DNA of 64,000 nucleotides from Platycnemis pennipes (GCA_933228895.1 OW121852.1:56090872-56154871); one strand, 5' to 3'. Counted from the first letter of the stretch, positions 1 to 11,090 are shown. Notes: generated by a model not told the origin, from the letters alone. Made by a program: numbers and translations.

Positions 1-369
1 GATGGACTATGTCCTTGACAATTTGATTAGAAAAAAAGAAGAAAACATTTTTCGGAGCCTTTACTACGGGAGGCGATGGATAATTCAATTGGGAACCATG
101 TTATATGAGAGGGAAATAGAGGTAGCGTGCGGGAGTAGGAGCAAAGTAATAGGAATTTCTCTCTTATGTGACAGTCGCATTTCCCATCACTAGTTTGTGA
201 TATTGGTTTGCCCTTTTTTTGAGTTTAGTGGAGGATTTTTAAATGATTTTTTCGAATGCCTGTTAACGACATAAATATCACCTTGAAGAATGAAATCAAA
301 TTTTCTCTTTTAAAATTGGAAGTATCACTATATGGCTTAACACTGTAATTATACGTGTAAATTTGGGAA
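1..369. other. No gene seen
   Basis: AT-rich sequence before the first SINE. Short open frames exist but have no recognisable domain, codon pattern or neighbouring signal. I see nothing else here. Confidence 0.5.
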
Positions 370-622
370 TCAGGTTACTATGATGACTAGAGTATTTTCT
401 TGCATTCAGAGGGCCTGAGCTCGAATCCTGTCAATGGCAGAGATTTTTTGTAGCCAAACGGTCCCGATCTGATCGCTGTGTGAAGAGCACATCAAGCTAA
501 GTACTTCGTCCATGGGATGAAACCGTGAACTGTGGACCCCTTGTCACATTTCGTTAAAAGCAGGCTAATGTCGACATGGGGTTTCACTCCACCCTTTCCC
601 CGTTCCTTGAACTATGCCTACC
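370..622 (+). mobile_element. tRNA-derived SINE (family A)
   Basis: A tRNA-like head is visible: an A-box-like stretch near 370-400 (GACTAGAGTATT) and a B-box-like GAGCTCGAATCC near 417-429. The body near 500-600 reads GTACTTCGTCCATGGGATG, then GGACCCCTTG and TTTCGTTAAAAGCAGGCTAA. The same ordered body motifs occur in reverse orientation at 15330-15600 and 41885-42197 and more weakly at 52745-52950, so this is one dispersed family. RNA polymerase III promoter boxes plus an unrelated body is the standard SINE layout. The copy is old and its tail is not clear. Confidence 0.6.
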
Positions 623-684
623 TCGACCAAAATTCCCACCTATCCTAATTGACGCAAATAAAATTAACTGTCCTTCAGTAGCCG

Positions 685-1022
685 AAGAATAATGAAGATA
701 AAATGGATCAACCGAGTGGCAAACGAGGAAGTCTTAAGAAGAGTGGGAGAAAAGAGAAGTCTGCTAAAAACTCTAAAAAGAAGACGGGACTACTTAATCG
801 GCTGTATCTTAAGACACAATGACCTAATGAAGACAATATACGAGGGAAAAGTGTTTGGGAAGAACGTCAAAGGAAGTTCTCGTCTGAGATTAATAAGGAT
901 CAGGTCGTGAAGGATGTGAAAGAGCGGAATTCCGTTAATATGAAGAGGTTGGCCGATAGAAGAATCGAGTGGAGGGCTGCGTCAAACCAATCCTAGGATT
1001 GTTGACCCTTGATGATGATGAT
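685..1022 (+). mobile_element. Family L LINE, 3' end of reverse-transcriptase ORF
   Basis: The plus strand encodes the C-terminal end of a non-LTR reverse transcriptase ORF. Recognisable stretches are KIKWINRVANEEVLRRVGEK, RSLLKTLKRRRDYLIGCILR and, after a frame change near 905, MKRLADRRIEWRAASNQS. It ends in the family's 3' terminus, CAATCCTAGGATTG followed by a GATGATGATG microsatellite tail. Related copies lie at 23551-24240, 36443-36712, 56660-57110 and 60787-61648. Proteins of this kind are usually annotated as endonuclease-reverse transcriptase, near craniofacial-development-protein-2-like entries. This is a 5'-truncated, frameshifted dead copy. The clade is not assigned. Confidence 0.8.
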
Positions 1023-1154
1023 GACACTTTTTCCTCTGAGATGTATACTCAATGGAGAATAAAACAAACCAAAACATCCGTTCTCTATACCTTAAGTCTA
1101 TTTGTCAACGCTATACTATCAGAATTGTTATGCTAGTGCTTAATCATACTTCAT
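1023..1154. repeat. 132-bp segment, near-identical copy at 36311-36442
   Basis: This segment begins right after the LINE microsatellite tail and matches the reverse complement of 36311-36442 with about four substitutions. It includes AACCAAAACATCCGTTCTCT and GTCAACGCTATACTATCAG. The two loci diverge abruptly beyond it. It has no coding potential and no terminal inverted repeats that I can see. It could be an uncharacterised short element, a 3' transduction or part of a longer LINE 3' end. Confidence 0.7.
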
Positions 1155-2945
1155 TACGAGAATTTATTTCTCTCTTGTTAAAAATGTGAACAGATCAAAG
1201 GTATATTCAGATTGTAGAGTATTATTTGACGACGAAAATAATATTAAAACCCATTTTCTTACCTAAAGACTATTTCCATTGTGACTATCTTTTTAAAAAT
1301 ATTTCAGGATTATAGAGGCTGACAAATCTCTCGAATACTCTTCTTCTTGTCTCAGTCAATCTCATACTTCAAGCCTTCCCCTTATATATATGCGAACATT
1401 TAAATTATAAAATATGATTATAATTATATTTTTAGTAATCTTTCTCGCAGCCATTTCAAAAACTCTCAATATATCACTCCATTGTCTACATTCAGGCTCA
1501 CTATTGTTTTGTTCAATCGATTGACCTGGGAAGGATTTTACCCTAATTTACGGTTAGTTTTGCTTTCGCCAACAACATTGAATTTTTTTAATTCTCATTT
1601 TACTAGTCGCCTTGATTCTTTATTTTGTTTGTTTATGCGTCTTTCATGTGGGTGGTTGTGGGAAAAAGCAACGTATAAGAGAAAAATCAAACAACAAATC
1701 TACTACAAAACTAGAATTAAGAACCAATTATCACATACAGAGGATAACATCCCGATTTTGAAGCGATTACTGTTTATAAACTTAATTGCGCGTGTGCTGA
1801 AACATACACTGGGCCCAACTAAGTGACTGTTTCAAGAAAATCAAAGGTAAATCAATCAAATCGTGCTTCGAAAATCTGAGCACAAACTTAAATGTTTCAA
1901 AACACTTGACTGAAAATGGACATCTTCGTGATTTCTTTCCTAAAAACTTTCATTTGAAGAGGAAAGGTGGCCACCTTGATTAGTATTTATAAATTATCAA
2001 ATGCCTCAAGTTAAATTGTAGCATTGGTAACAACTGTAAATTTTTGTTTCCTGGTCGCCTCTCCTTGGTCTTCTATTCCATTCTATAAATTACCTACAAA
2101 ATACCAAACTAATTCATTCACATCAATTTTCATGCGCTGTCTCTTTGCCATACATACTCTCGAAATTCGCCGTAAATCCTCAGTAGTTATTCTCTTTTGC
2201 TTGACTATTTTGCCTGTGTTCAAGGTAGTTTCTTTTTTCTTTCTACGCACGTAAATGTTTTTCAGCTTCAGCCAATGCCTTACTTTTTCGCATATTTTTT
2301 TTCAGCCATATCAAGATAGATCGTCTCCCGTCCTTGATTCGCTTACGGTGCTCCTATTTAGTACCTCTACCTTTTTCATTCTAAGAAATTTCCACCCCTT
2401 CAATCCGGTAAGTCTCTCTCTCTCGTAATAATAGCCCTTTCCACCTGCCCTTTCAGAATTATAAAAAATCTTTTCTCAACATGCGTTGCAAAAGACATAT
2501 ACCGTTTATGCTACGCTTCATAAAAGTTATTCTCTTGTGGAAAATATCTTTTTAAAATACTCCATTTCTGGAGTTGAGAGTATATATGGTCATTAATATT
2601 AAATCGAGATATGTCCTACAATCTTTCTGGGGTTATGCTAGATCGCTGTTGGCGAGCTTTAAATACTACTTCCATGGATTCGAGGCTCTGATTCTCATAC
2701 ATCCTAATTTTCACGTTATAGTTCACCTTGTGTTTTTACTCCTTTAATGCTTTCGCGTCGCGAGACAGTTCGAGGGGTTGAAGAGAGAATTAAGTGGGAG
2801 TGTGCGGAAATAAAAGTAGATCTGAAAATGTTTTGAGGAAGGAGGGTATCAACATCACAAAGCTTTAGAATTATTGCGAACGCTCCAGTTGATGGGAGTT
2901 GATATAAGGTTCACCATCAGGTAAATGGGAGAAAGATCTGAAAAA
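1155..2945. other. No gene seen
   Basis: AT-rich sequence with many short homopolymer runs. Open frames near 1482-1826 and 2024-2254 have low-complexity, hydrophobic or aromatic compositions typical of chance frames in AT-rich DNA. No mobile element was recognised. Confidence 0.5.
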
Positions 2946-3830
2946 TCGATCCGTAAAGAGTGGAGCGATGACTTAATGGAAGTGTCGCTTCTCCCTGTCT
3001 TCGCCGTTAGCCAATCCATATTGCTGGCGTCACAAGGTAAAACCCTCTTTCCTATCCTTCCTTCGAATTCTCCCCTCTCTTCGTCCTCACCTCGTCCACA
3101 AGTTATCTTCCAATCCCAGCCCATCCATATCCTACCCTCTTCCTTACCACCAACGGCGGAGAATATTGCGTGGAACTTGCTAAACCTCGCCCAGCGGCAG
3201 TCCGGCGAAATGGCCCGGCGACGCACGTCGTTAGCCCCCCGATAACATGGGGAGGCAGCCACAGATTCTGTTGTTCTTTTCCTCGCGCTTAATTTCCTCT
3301 TTTTCCCACGCGTTTATTTCCAAGGTCCGTCGCTGGGAGACGTGGGTCATCCCTCCGCGGGGAGGGATGGGGATGCGGAAGACCCACGAGAGCCAGCTTC
3401 TTACGGGAACCTCTCCCGGTGTCCGAGAGAACGCTCAAACTTGTGCCGGTCGGGGCTTGGGGACGACACTGGCGGGCGATCTTTTCGGCGTGGGAGTGAA
3501 GGGGGCCTCCTTAATCTTGGAGAAAATATCCCCTCCCAGAGAGAGAGAGAGAGGCGCGTGGTTCGGAGGGGGTGGAGGGAAAGCCCCAGGCTCGTTACTT
3601 AGCCCAGCTCGGGATTGACGGGGCGGGAGAAGGTGGTGTCGGGGAGGAGGAGGGAAGTTAAAGAGTTCCCGAAGGTGATGAGGGACAAAAGGGCCGTCGG
3701 GTCCCGACCTCGTCGCAAAACGCTCCCGTGTACGAAAGGGCGCCTCAATCGATGCAGGCAGTCGTGTCGTTTTTGCCTCCCTCGGGAAGTGCCTCCGCCC
3801 GCTCGCCCGAGGCCCTCTTCGCCGTGAATC
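2946..3830. other. GC-rich, CpG-containing island
   Basis: Base composition shifts sharply to GC-rich with frequent CpG between about 2950 and 3830, bordered by AT-rich sequence. Several open frames overlap on both strands, as expected when stop codons are scarce, so I do not call any of them a gene. A perfect 9-bp stem with a 4-nt loop (CATCCCTCC / GGAGGGATG) lies at 3348-3369, and a GA dinucleotide run lies near 3540-3554. It could be an unmethylated promoter-type island or an old GC-rich repeat. Confidence 0.5.
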
Positions 3831-4424
3831 GAGGAAGCTGCATCAAAAGGAGCATCGCGTAAAGAAAGGAGTGTGGCAAGGATGCGCACTTTCCCCATTG
3901 ATTCCCTTGATTTTTTTTTGTATGTCTGCATTGAGAAAGCAGGAATAAAAAAACAGGAAAAAGGTTTAATGAGAGAGTAACCACGCGGAAAAATTTAGCA
4001 CGTTGTCATTGCCCTTCGACCTGACGGAGACAGGAAGAGATTTAAGAAATATTCTAGCGACCTTGGAAGATACATAGCACCCTGGGTCAATACAAAAATG
4101 CTAATTTTATGGTGTGCAGTTAAACAATGGAGGCTGTGACGAACAGCAAGTAAACTCTTGTAGAGTTGGAAGAGTATTGTATTTCGTGTAGTGGAACAAG
4201 CATTGATGGGCTCAACTAGAAGAACACAATTCAATAAGCAAGACAAAATGAGCATTCTATGAAAGTAAGAGTTTACTTTTAGCTGGATTACATGGCCTGT
4301 ATGTTAGTATGTAAGTATTTAATTAGGGCATAAATGCGGAGCACAGTCCTTTGTGGCATAGGCAATTACGGCCGCAGAAAAGGGAAGATTGGTAGAGTTT
4401 GGTACGTAGCCTTGTTGAGAAAAC
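3831..4424. other. No gene seen
   Basis: Return to AT-rich sequence between the GC-rich island and a LINE relic. I see no supported feature. Confidence 0.5.
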
Positions 4425-4560
4425 AAGGATAAAATGGATGAACCAAGTGATTAATGGAGAAGTTCTGAGACTAGTTAGAGAGAAGATAGATACAAACTTT
4501 TGAAACTAAAATGATTACGGGAAACTTTAATTGACTCAGTTTTAGATATGATGTCTAAGT
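4425..4560 (+). mobile_element. Degraded family L LINE fragment
   Basis: The stretch AAGGATAAAATGGATGAACC, with the following GAAGTTCTGAGA and TTAGAGAGAAGATAGA, parallels the segment of the copy at 685-1022 that encodes KIKWINRVANEEVLRR. It is heavily mutated with several stops, and the tail is lost. Confidence 0.5.
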
Positions 4561-4639
4561 CATAATAATCTTTGCCTAATGAGAGACCCTAGTCTACCGG
4601 GTGGATGGGTCTATGGTACGGGGCGTGGTAAAAAAAGGG

Positions 4640-4815
4640 ACGGTATGTTATCTTAGTTGGTAGAAATAGAGCTTCTGAGAGGAGGTACCGAGTTCAGACG
4701 CTTGGGACAAGCCCAGGGAAAGCACAGGGAAATGAAATGCCCACTAATCCTGATGTATGAGTTACGATAGTTTTCAACGTAGTATGTAATTTGTAAACTC
4801 TAGCCTCACCAACTA
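4640..4815 (+). mobile_element. tRNA-derived SINE (family B)
   Basis: A-box-like TTAGTTGGTAGAAATAGAGC and B-box-like ACCGAGTTCAGACGC are spaced as in a tRNA head. The body reads CACAGGGAAATGAAATG, CACTAATCCTGATGT, then AGTATGTAATTTGTAAACT. The same body words in the same order recur at 9835-9945, and the CAGGGAAAG-GAAATG word recurs in the SINE at 61129-61369. Confidence 0.55.
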
Positions 4816-5335
4816 GACATCTGGTTATCATTCAAGCGTTTTGCAAAATTGTTATAGTGGCGCAAGGATAATTGAAAGATTCCCAGGGTCAATCCAATTC
4901 TATAGTTGTCTCAAGGAGCAGTAAATATAATCCATAAACATTTATTTATTTGAAAAAACGAGAAATTGCTAATGTCATGTCCATGAAGGAACCTTATTAT
5001 TGTAATCTTTATTATTTTGTCTACTATTTTTGTGCTAGAAATATTCATAAGGATATAGCTATAAAAAACAGATTCTATTTCATGTTGATCAAGTCAAAAT
5101 ATTGATGACGTCATTTAAATGAAAACCCATTGCAAGTCTATTATAATTCATGGTGAAAGAATAATCAAAGCAAAAACATTGATTGATGATCATTGCTCCA
5201 ATCATTGGGGAGGTATAACATAAAATGTTTACAAATATTATAAATCCCTTGAACCCGATGATATCGACCATTACGAAGCTGAAACGATTCAGCAACCCCT
5301 TAGCTTTTTCACCATATTTTTACTTGACATAACCG
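4816..5335. other. No gene seen
   Basis: AT-rich sequence without recognisable genes or repeats. Confidence 0.5.
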
Positions 5336-5425
5336 ATTTTGACTTATTAGGTTACCTTCTTCAAACCTGAGGACGATAACCTAAGAAGTTGAAACCTGGG
5401 GTGTCAAATGAAAATATTGTTGAAA
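5336..5425 (+). ncRNA. Hammerhead-like motif, possible old Penelope-like end
   Basis: CTGAGGA near 5367 is followed by a potential AAC/GTT pairing, then GAAACCTGGGG and TGTC. The order CTGANGA, hairpin, GAAA, GTC is that of a hammerhead core, and CCTGGG after GAAA resembles the Penelope-like arm at 58161-58326. Just upstream, TTAGGTTACCTTCTT is partly inverted relative to ATAACCTAAGAAG. I cannot show a complete stem I, so this is only a candidate. Confidence 0.25.
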
Positions 5426-6640
5426 AACTAAGTATTCCTGAATTTATAAGGTATTCATTGGTTTTTCACGTAAATCTTTTAAAAATTAATGTCTTAAGCA
5501 ATCTTTTCCGAGGAAGCTATTTATTTCTCGTGCTTTATTAACTTCAGTATATATACCACAATTAGTCCTCGTTGAAATAGATATTGATCTACATGTTTTG
5601 TTTTCGTACATCGCCAGATGTAACATGTGCTAATCACAGGCGTGCCTATATGATTTACGTGAATGCAGAAATAGTATAAAAACTTTATTAGCAAAAGTGC
5701 GTTCGGAAATTCCGGACAGTTGAAGTAAGCTATTTTTATGCGTCTTTGGCCTTTGTATGAATATCTTTCACGCGTCATGCTCTCTTTAATTTTAATTTTA
5801 TTAACAATTTATTAGTAATTTATTTTTTGGGATGTTTTTATATTCATCAACATGCCAAAAATAGCCAAATTTAACGGAACCTTTGAGAAATGTTGGAGAA
5901 AAACACCAAGCTTGTGATGAAAGCAATTTGGGATGAAAATAAAATAAGAGAACATATTTGGAGTCATAAAATGTTTTTAAATTATAATTTTCATGCGCAG
6001 ATGAATTGAATTTGTATGGTATATTTTTCGCCTCTTTTACTGTCCTGATATATTCATTATTATTCCTCCATTCATTTATTTATTTATTATTCCTCCATTA
6101 TTAGTCATTCCACTTAAATTATGTGTGCCACTTTAAAATTTTTTGCCTTTGCATATTCATGTTTTTAATAAATTCACTGGCTAATGCCTATCTGAATAAA
6201 TAAAAAACCTTATTCTTAGAAGTGCGAAATTACTCACCACAGAGAACATTTCAAGGACCCTCTGAAACGGCAAAGGTTCACCGATGAAAACGTCCTTCGT
6301 CGTAAGAAAAGTTGAGTCATTGAAGATGCTGAGTGTGATACTGAGATACACAACGACTCAAAAGACAGTGAGATATACCTCGATGAGCGCTGTAATGAAA
6401 AAAAAAACTTTAACAAAGGACGGAGACGTTAGTGACACTGCTGGTTATGACGCAAAAAAGTGCTTTGTGTATGAGATACAAAAAATTGGAATTTTGAATG
6501 ACCCGAGGGAGGCAAGGGCCTAGAAATCGACGCATTCTCTTGAAGCTACTAACCAAAGAGCCGAGACTATCCTCAATATCTTGAATAGTAGAGAGAGGAA
6601 GCTGGTACAAACCATTGAGAAAAATTACATTTATTCTTTA
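5426..6640. other. No gene seen
   Basis: AT-rich sequence. A stretch near 6230-6530 has an open frame with acidic and basic runs but several stops, and I could not match it to a family. TATT-rich low-complexity sequence lies near 6060-6100. Confidence 0.45.
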
Positions 6641-6860
6641 CTAGGGCTGGGAAAAACTGCTATTTCCTAGTAGCAGTTGCTAACAGCTACCACAAACCCG
6701 GATTATCAGTTGGAAATAGCGGCTAATTTTAGCAACTGCTAATCCTAATGAACTTATGGAATAGCTATTGATTTGTAAGTGCTGATGGATTAGACCTAAT
6801 TAGCGGACGATATCAAACTTGCCACGAAGCTACTCCGACAGACTCGAAGAAATACTGCAG
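6641..6860 (+). mobile_element. Possible hAT-like element end
   Basis: TAGGGCTGGGAAAAACTGCT begins here, followed by repeated sub-motifs such as AGCAGTTGCTAACAGC and TTTTAGCAACTGCTAA. Many hAT elements start with (C/T)AGGGCTGGG and have repeated subterminal motifs. I did not find the matching right end or an 8-bp target duplication, so this is a suggestion only. Confidence 0.25.
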
Positions 6861-9229
6861 GGATTTAAAATCGTATTTTTTCGTTTAGTCAGTTTTGCAT
6901 GATTTACACAATCACTTACAAATCAAATATCTAGTCTGTAGACTGGTTGGCTGGCATGACCACAGGGATAAAATGAGAGCACTGCACCACAGTCAGAATC
7001 AAATATTTGTTATTTCCTCAAGCAATTCGTGACCATAACAACATCAAGACTTCTAACACCATGATGTCTTCATGCATTGTACACTTATATCACTTATAAT
7101 ATTGTTGCTCTTGATAGTTTTCAAGAATGTAAATGGCAAAAGTTAAGGAAAGGGGTTTTCAATTATCGTGGCGTATCTTTTGAAAAATGGACGTGAAATG
7201 GAAGGAATTTGTAGTCAGACTTATTGCAGCAGTTTCCTTCGCCATATTGTGCCAATAAATTATGATATTTCAGTTAGTGCTTTCTGTGCTTTTGAAAAGA
7301 AGCGTATCTCATACTTTTCAGTGGTACTCGGGCTGATTCAAGAAAGAAAACCAAAGACCTAGTTCTTGGGCTACTTCAAGTGTAGATGAGTTATGACGGT
7401 GCCAGCGTTATTACGACAGCTCTGTACGGCATAATGCAATTGAAAGTTATACTCTTTTCTTATATTTCACATCATTCACTATTTTCTCCGTATTTTTTCA
7501 GTCTTCTCACTTCCTTTTTCTCCAACGTCTGCCTTCATCTTGAGCATCATTCCTGAAGATATGGCGATAATCGAGTGATATCACCTTAGTGTAGCTATCC
7601 GCAACTAGGAAGACGTGGAATATTTCGTTGAGGTTAAATACCGTGTTTTTAAAGTTCATCTGGATATGGCGAAGTACCGCAAAATCTGTTCCGAGACCTT
7701 TCTCACAAACATAGCGAAAGCGAATCTAGGCTTGGCAATGTTATATTAGCTCTTTTAATGAATGATGTACTTCTACGGCCAAGCCTGGGTTAGGCTTTCC
7801 CTACGGTTTTAGCAGTTTTCTTAAGAAGATTCGCATAGAAGTGGTGCAAGTAATGTCGTCCTGTCTGCTATTTGCATCCGCTTTTCACTCATATTCATCA
7901 TCTTTAAATTATATTTAAGCATCCTACAAGTGAGTATTCACTCGCCTCTCGGTTAAGGGCTATGAAATTCTCATTCCTTTGTTAATTTCTGCCATGTCCC
8001 TTTTTAATATTTTCCATGTGCCAATTTTAGTATCTCGTTCAAAGACCTCTCTCCTGAATTTATGATTCCCTCCAATTGGGATGCCATACTTTTCGCATCA
8101 AAAGCCTTTTCTCTCTGATAACTTTTTACCTGAATATATCTTCATATATCCTCAATGTCTCTTTTATCGCTCCCTTCAAAACCGTTTTCCCCTCGAACGA
8201 CTCCATTTAATTCCCCTTCATTGTAAAGGTGCCTCTTTCGACTTGATAAGCTCTCCATGCTGTCATCATCATCAAGTGTTATTTATCCACTCTCATATCC
8301 ACTTCCAACTCCTTTCGTCCTGTTGATTCTTGCGATTTCATTTTCATATCATTATCTCCCTACTTTGCACATAAATTCGCATTCCTGCTGTCAATTTGTC
8401 CATTTTTTTCTTGGAAGTACCATCGGAAGATTGGAGAGAGAGTGAGATATATCGGCTCATCCTTCGTATCCGATTCTCTGGTAAGCAAACAACACGATGG
8501 GTTATGATTGGATAAAAAGGAGAAACATATTTTGATTGCAGGAATAAAAATCGAAAAAAGTACATGTTTTACTTTTTGTGTTTATGACAAGTAGGATCCA
8601 ATCATTTAAACCACCAATCCTTTGCATTCATCAGATCCTGCAGCTCAATTTATTGTGAAATAGATTTCATATATAAAAATTACTTCTTGCATATCTAGAT
8701 GAAAACTTAATGTCAATTTCAACAATAAAGAGCACGTGAAATAAATTCTACCTTATATATTGTGTCCTACGAACTTAAGCTATACACTTGTAGAATGTAA
8801 CCTTCACTGTGCCGATTCATTCATATAGTTAAAATTATTTCTTAGATAAATTAAAGGAGTCGTTGTCTTTGTAAATCATAAGTTACTCTTGTGTTTTCCG
8901 TAGATTTTACCGTACACGTTGCCTCTGAAACTTGTACTTATAGCAAAATGACATTGCTTCAAAGGATTGTCTCCATTTTCTTCAACTAACATCACACTAA
9001 TTGAAAAAGACCGAATCCTGATGTAATTTATTCGTAATTTTATACTGGTTTTGATTTAATTTGATCATTTGTTGCTATCATTTTCCGCATGGAAGTTTAT
9101 GGCATATTTTTTCCGATGATAAATTGATTTTCAGTAAAAATATATATGCTACGGCCATGAATGATTTTTGCTTAAATGACGTAACGGCGGCATAAACTCT
9201 TGTCGAGGCACAACGTGAAATGCAGTCAC
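6861..9229. other. No gene seen
   Basis: A long AT-rich stretch. Open frames of 60-80 codons on both strands have no recognisable domains. A pyrimidine-rich patch lies near 8050-8420. No mobile element was recognised. Confidence 0.45.
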
Positions 9230-9625
9230 AATTCATTGCAGCATTTATCCGCTCTCAAGCTCTCGCATTCGGAACCCGGAACTGAATAGCACTGAATTTG
9301 ATCCGTCGGACTGATCAGCTGCCTTGCGCCTTTCTCGTGCCTCGATATACTCCTCGGCCATTGGAAGCTCACCAAGCCCCTTCCTCACCTGGGGTCCGGA
9401 CGAAAACGCGGATATGTATGTTACACACTCACCCCCTGACCGGCGACTCCACCACCTCCGCCCACACGCGCTCCCTTCTCATTTCAACCCCGCGCTCGCT
9501 TTACTTTCACCCCCACATCCGGGACGGAACATTCCCGCACCCACGTCATGTTGTTCCCTCGCGAATGTTTCCCAAGCGCGTCGCCTGTAACGGCGGATCG
9601 CTTCAACTTCCGCTTCCTCAGAATG
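9230..9625. other. GC-rich, CpG-containing island
   Basis: A GC-rich patch in AT-rich flanks, with many CpG sites and a CRE-like CCACGTCATG near 9541-9550. Overlapping frames on both strands (9298-9648 plus, 9324-9590 plus, 9479-9694 minus) give proline- and arginine-rich, domainless peptides, which suits composition-driven openness rather than a gene. Confidence 0.45.
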
Positions 9626-9834
9626 AGCAGAGGCTAGATATTCAATAGATGAATAGCACTGAGTTAAAAGAGGAAGACTAGGGATGGAGAACATGAAAAA
9701 TCAGCTATCGCCACGGGGTACATTGTTAGAGATACTATGGACGGACCCCTGCATGTGGCAATTCTTGAATTCCTCCCTCTATTACGTTTACTACGGTGCG
9801 GTTTACAGCTAAACTCAAGTTTCACGTTCATCTG

Positions 9835-9945
9835 GGATGGGGAAACGACTGGTGGCACAGGGAAAGAAACTGACTCACTAATCCTGATGTGTGGTTTCCG
9901 CTCGTTTTTCAGCTTAGTATGTAATTAGTGAACCTTACCTGGATT
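9835..9945 (+). mobile_element. SINE family B, body fragment
   Basis: CACAGGGAAAGAAACTGACT, then CACTAATCCTGATGTGTGG and TTAGTATGTAATTAGTGAAC, match in order the body of the copy at 4640-4815. The tRNA-like head is not obvious, so this is a partial copy. Confidence 0.5.
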
Positions 9946-10361
9946 GCATCTTAGTTCCCGGATAGACTGTAGAAAATAGTAGTACTCATTAACCCATGGA
10001 TGGTACCTACTGATGAGCTGCTGCATTTTCATATTATGGATCGGGGCTGAGCTTAAAGCCACCGAGTATGGTCCAATGGGTTGCGGATGATAGGCCGACC
10101 TTTAGTTATAGGGGACAGTTGTGAGAAGGCAACACCATTCTAGGTGGTATTTGTCTATCTTTGGATTAGGTAATCATTCAAACGATACAAAAACCTGTGA
10201 ATATTCCGTTACTTGGCGAGAGGAGGCCGCCAAACAAATTTTGCCCTATCAACTGAAGGACAAGGCAGCAGCTAAACTTTAAATGAGTGTAGATGGAGAG
10301 CACCACAACGGTCGGTACAGTGACTATCATTTCGTATTAGGTTAGGCCGGGCTTCTTGTAC
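9946..10361. repeat. Repeat-derived sequence sharing a motif with 36871-36920
   Basis: The motif GGGGCTGAGCTTAAAGCCAC, extended through CGAGTAT, at 10041-10069 occurs in reverse complement at 36899-36922, with a second partial copy at 36871-36889. Nothing else in this stretch was recognised. Confidence 0.4.
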
Positions 10362-10419
10362 CTCCTTAGACTAGTTAATTAAATAAGATTGGCAATTTTC
10401 CACAGAGAAATATTTACTT

Positions 10420-10453
10420 CGACCGGTTTCGATGTGATACATCATCATCAGGT
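10420..10453 (-). ncRNA. Hammerhead-ribozyme-like motif in left arm
   Basis: Read on the minus strand: CTGATGA (10445-10451), hairpin GATGT-ATC-ACATC, GAAAC (10426-10430), CGG, then GTC (10421-10423). This is the order of a hammerhead core with a very short stem III, as known for Penelope-like elements. One extra U separates CUGAUGA from the hairpin, and I see no strong stem I, so activity is uncertain. Confidence 0.4.
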
Positions 10454-10496
10454 GACAAAATCTCAACTAAGTCCAGTATATATACAAATGAGGGGA

Positions 10497-11009
10497 GGGA
10501 TCGGGGAAAAACAAGGAGTGAGGGAAGAGGGCCAAAACCAAGGGTGACAACGGAAAAAGGGGGGAGAGGAGGGAGAACTGGTGCTAGGGCTGGGAGTTGG
10601 AAAAACCACACATAGAACTGGGAAACCCTGGCCGTTTGAGGAGTACTAAGGCGCAACGTACACCTTCAAGTTCAAGAGAGGTCATATGTGGGGGCGGGGG
10701 GGGAGAAGGACTCCATCCTGCGGGATGAGAGGCCGCCGCGGCGCGCCGTCTCGGCAGCCGTCTTTCGGCCTTGCCCGACGAAGGCACAGTGGCAAGGTTG
10801 GGGTGGGGGATTATCACAGTAGGCCGCTCCTGGTCTTCGAGCCCACAGATAGGAAGATGGTGGTGAAAACACTGGCCTCTGGCCGCTAAGGGGTATCCCG
10901 CGGCGATGCTCCGAACGCCCGGTCCGTGGAAGGGGCTGAGACGCTCGGGGAGTGTGTCCACATAGGCGTGGTGGGGGGGAGGGGGGTGTTTTCACCGCCA
11001 TATTCCTAT
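10497..11009. other. GC-rich interior of the Penelope-like foldback
   Basis: This segment lies between the inverted arms and is far richer in G and C than its surroundings, with G runs near 10690 and 10975. Overlapping frames on both strands give proline-, arginine- and glycine-rich peptides with no domain I recognise. I do not see the GIY-YIG coding end that the copy at 58115-58830 carries. It may be a diverged 3' untranslated part or foreign sequence picked up by the element. Confidence 0.4.
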
Positions 11010-11054
11010 CCCCTCATTTGTTGTAAATATACTGGACTTAGTTGAGATTTGATC

Positions 11055-11090
11055 ACCTGATGATGATGTATCACATCGAAACCGGTCGAA
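11055..11090 (+). ncRNA. Hammerhead-ribozyme-like motif in right arm
   Basis: Read on the plus strand: CTGATGA (11057-11063), hairpin GATGT-ATC-ACATC, GAAA (11078-11081), CCG, GTC (11085-11087). This is the sense copy in the 3' end unit, followed by the tail. The same reservations apply as for the left-arm copy: one extra U and no clear stem I. Confidence 0.4.

Noticed and set aside
6230..6620. Charged open frames that suggested a transposase linker
   Set aside because: Acidic and basic runs are present but no catalytic or DNA-binding motif could be matched, and several stops interrupt every frame.
8050..8445. Pyrimidine-rich region with overlapping plus-strand frames as a secreted protein
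   Set aside because: The hydrophobic and serine-rich peptides follow from C/T-rich sequence. No start context, signal peptide pattern or splice structure is convincing.
10584..11001. Long overlapping minus-strand frames of 109-125 codons
   Set aside because: They lie in GC-rich sequence where stops are scarce. Both strands are open and the peptides are Pro- and Arg-rich without domains.
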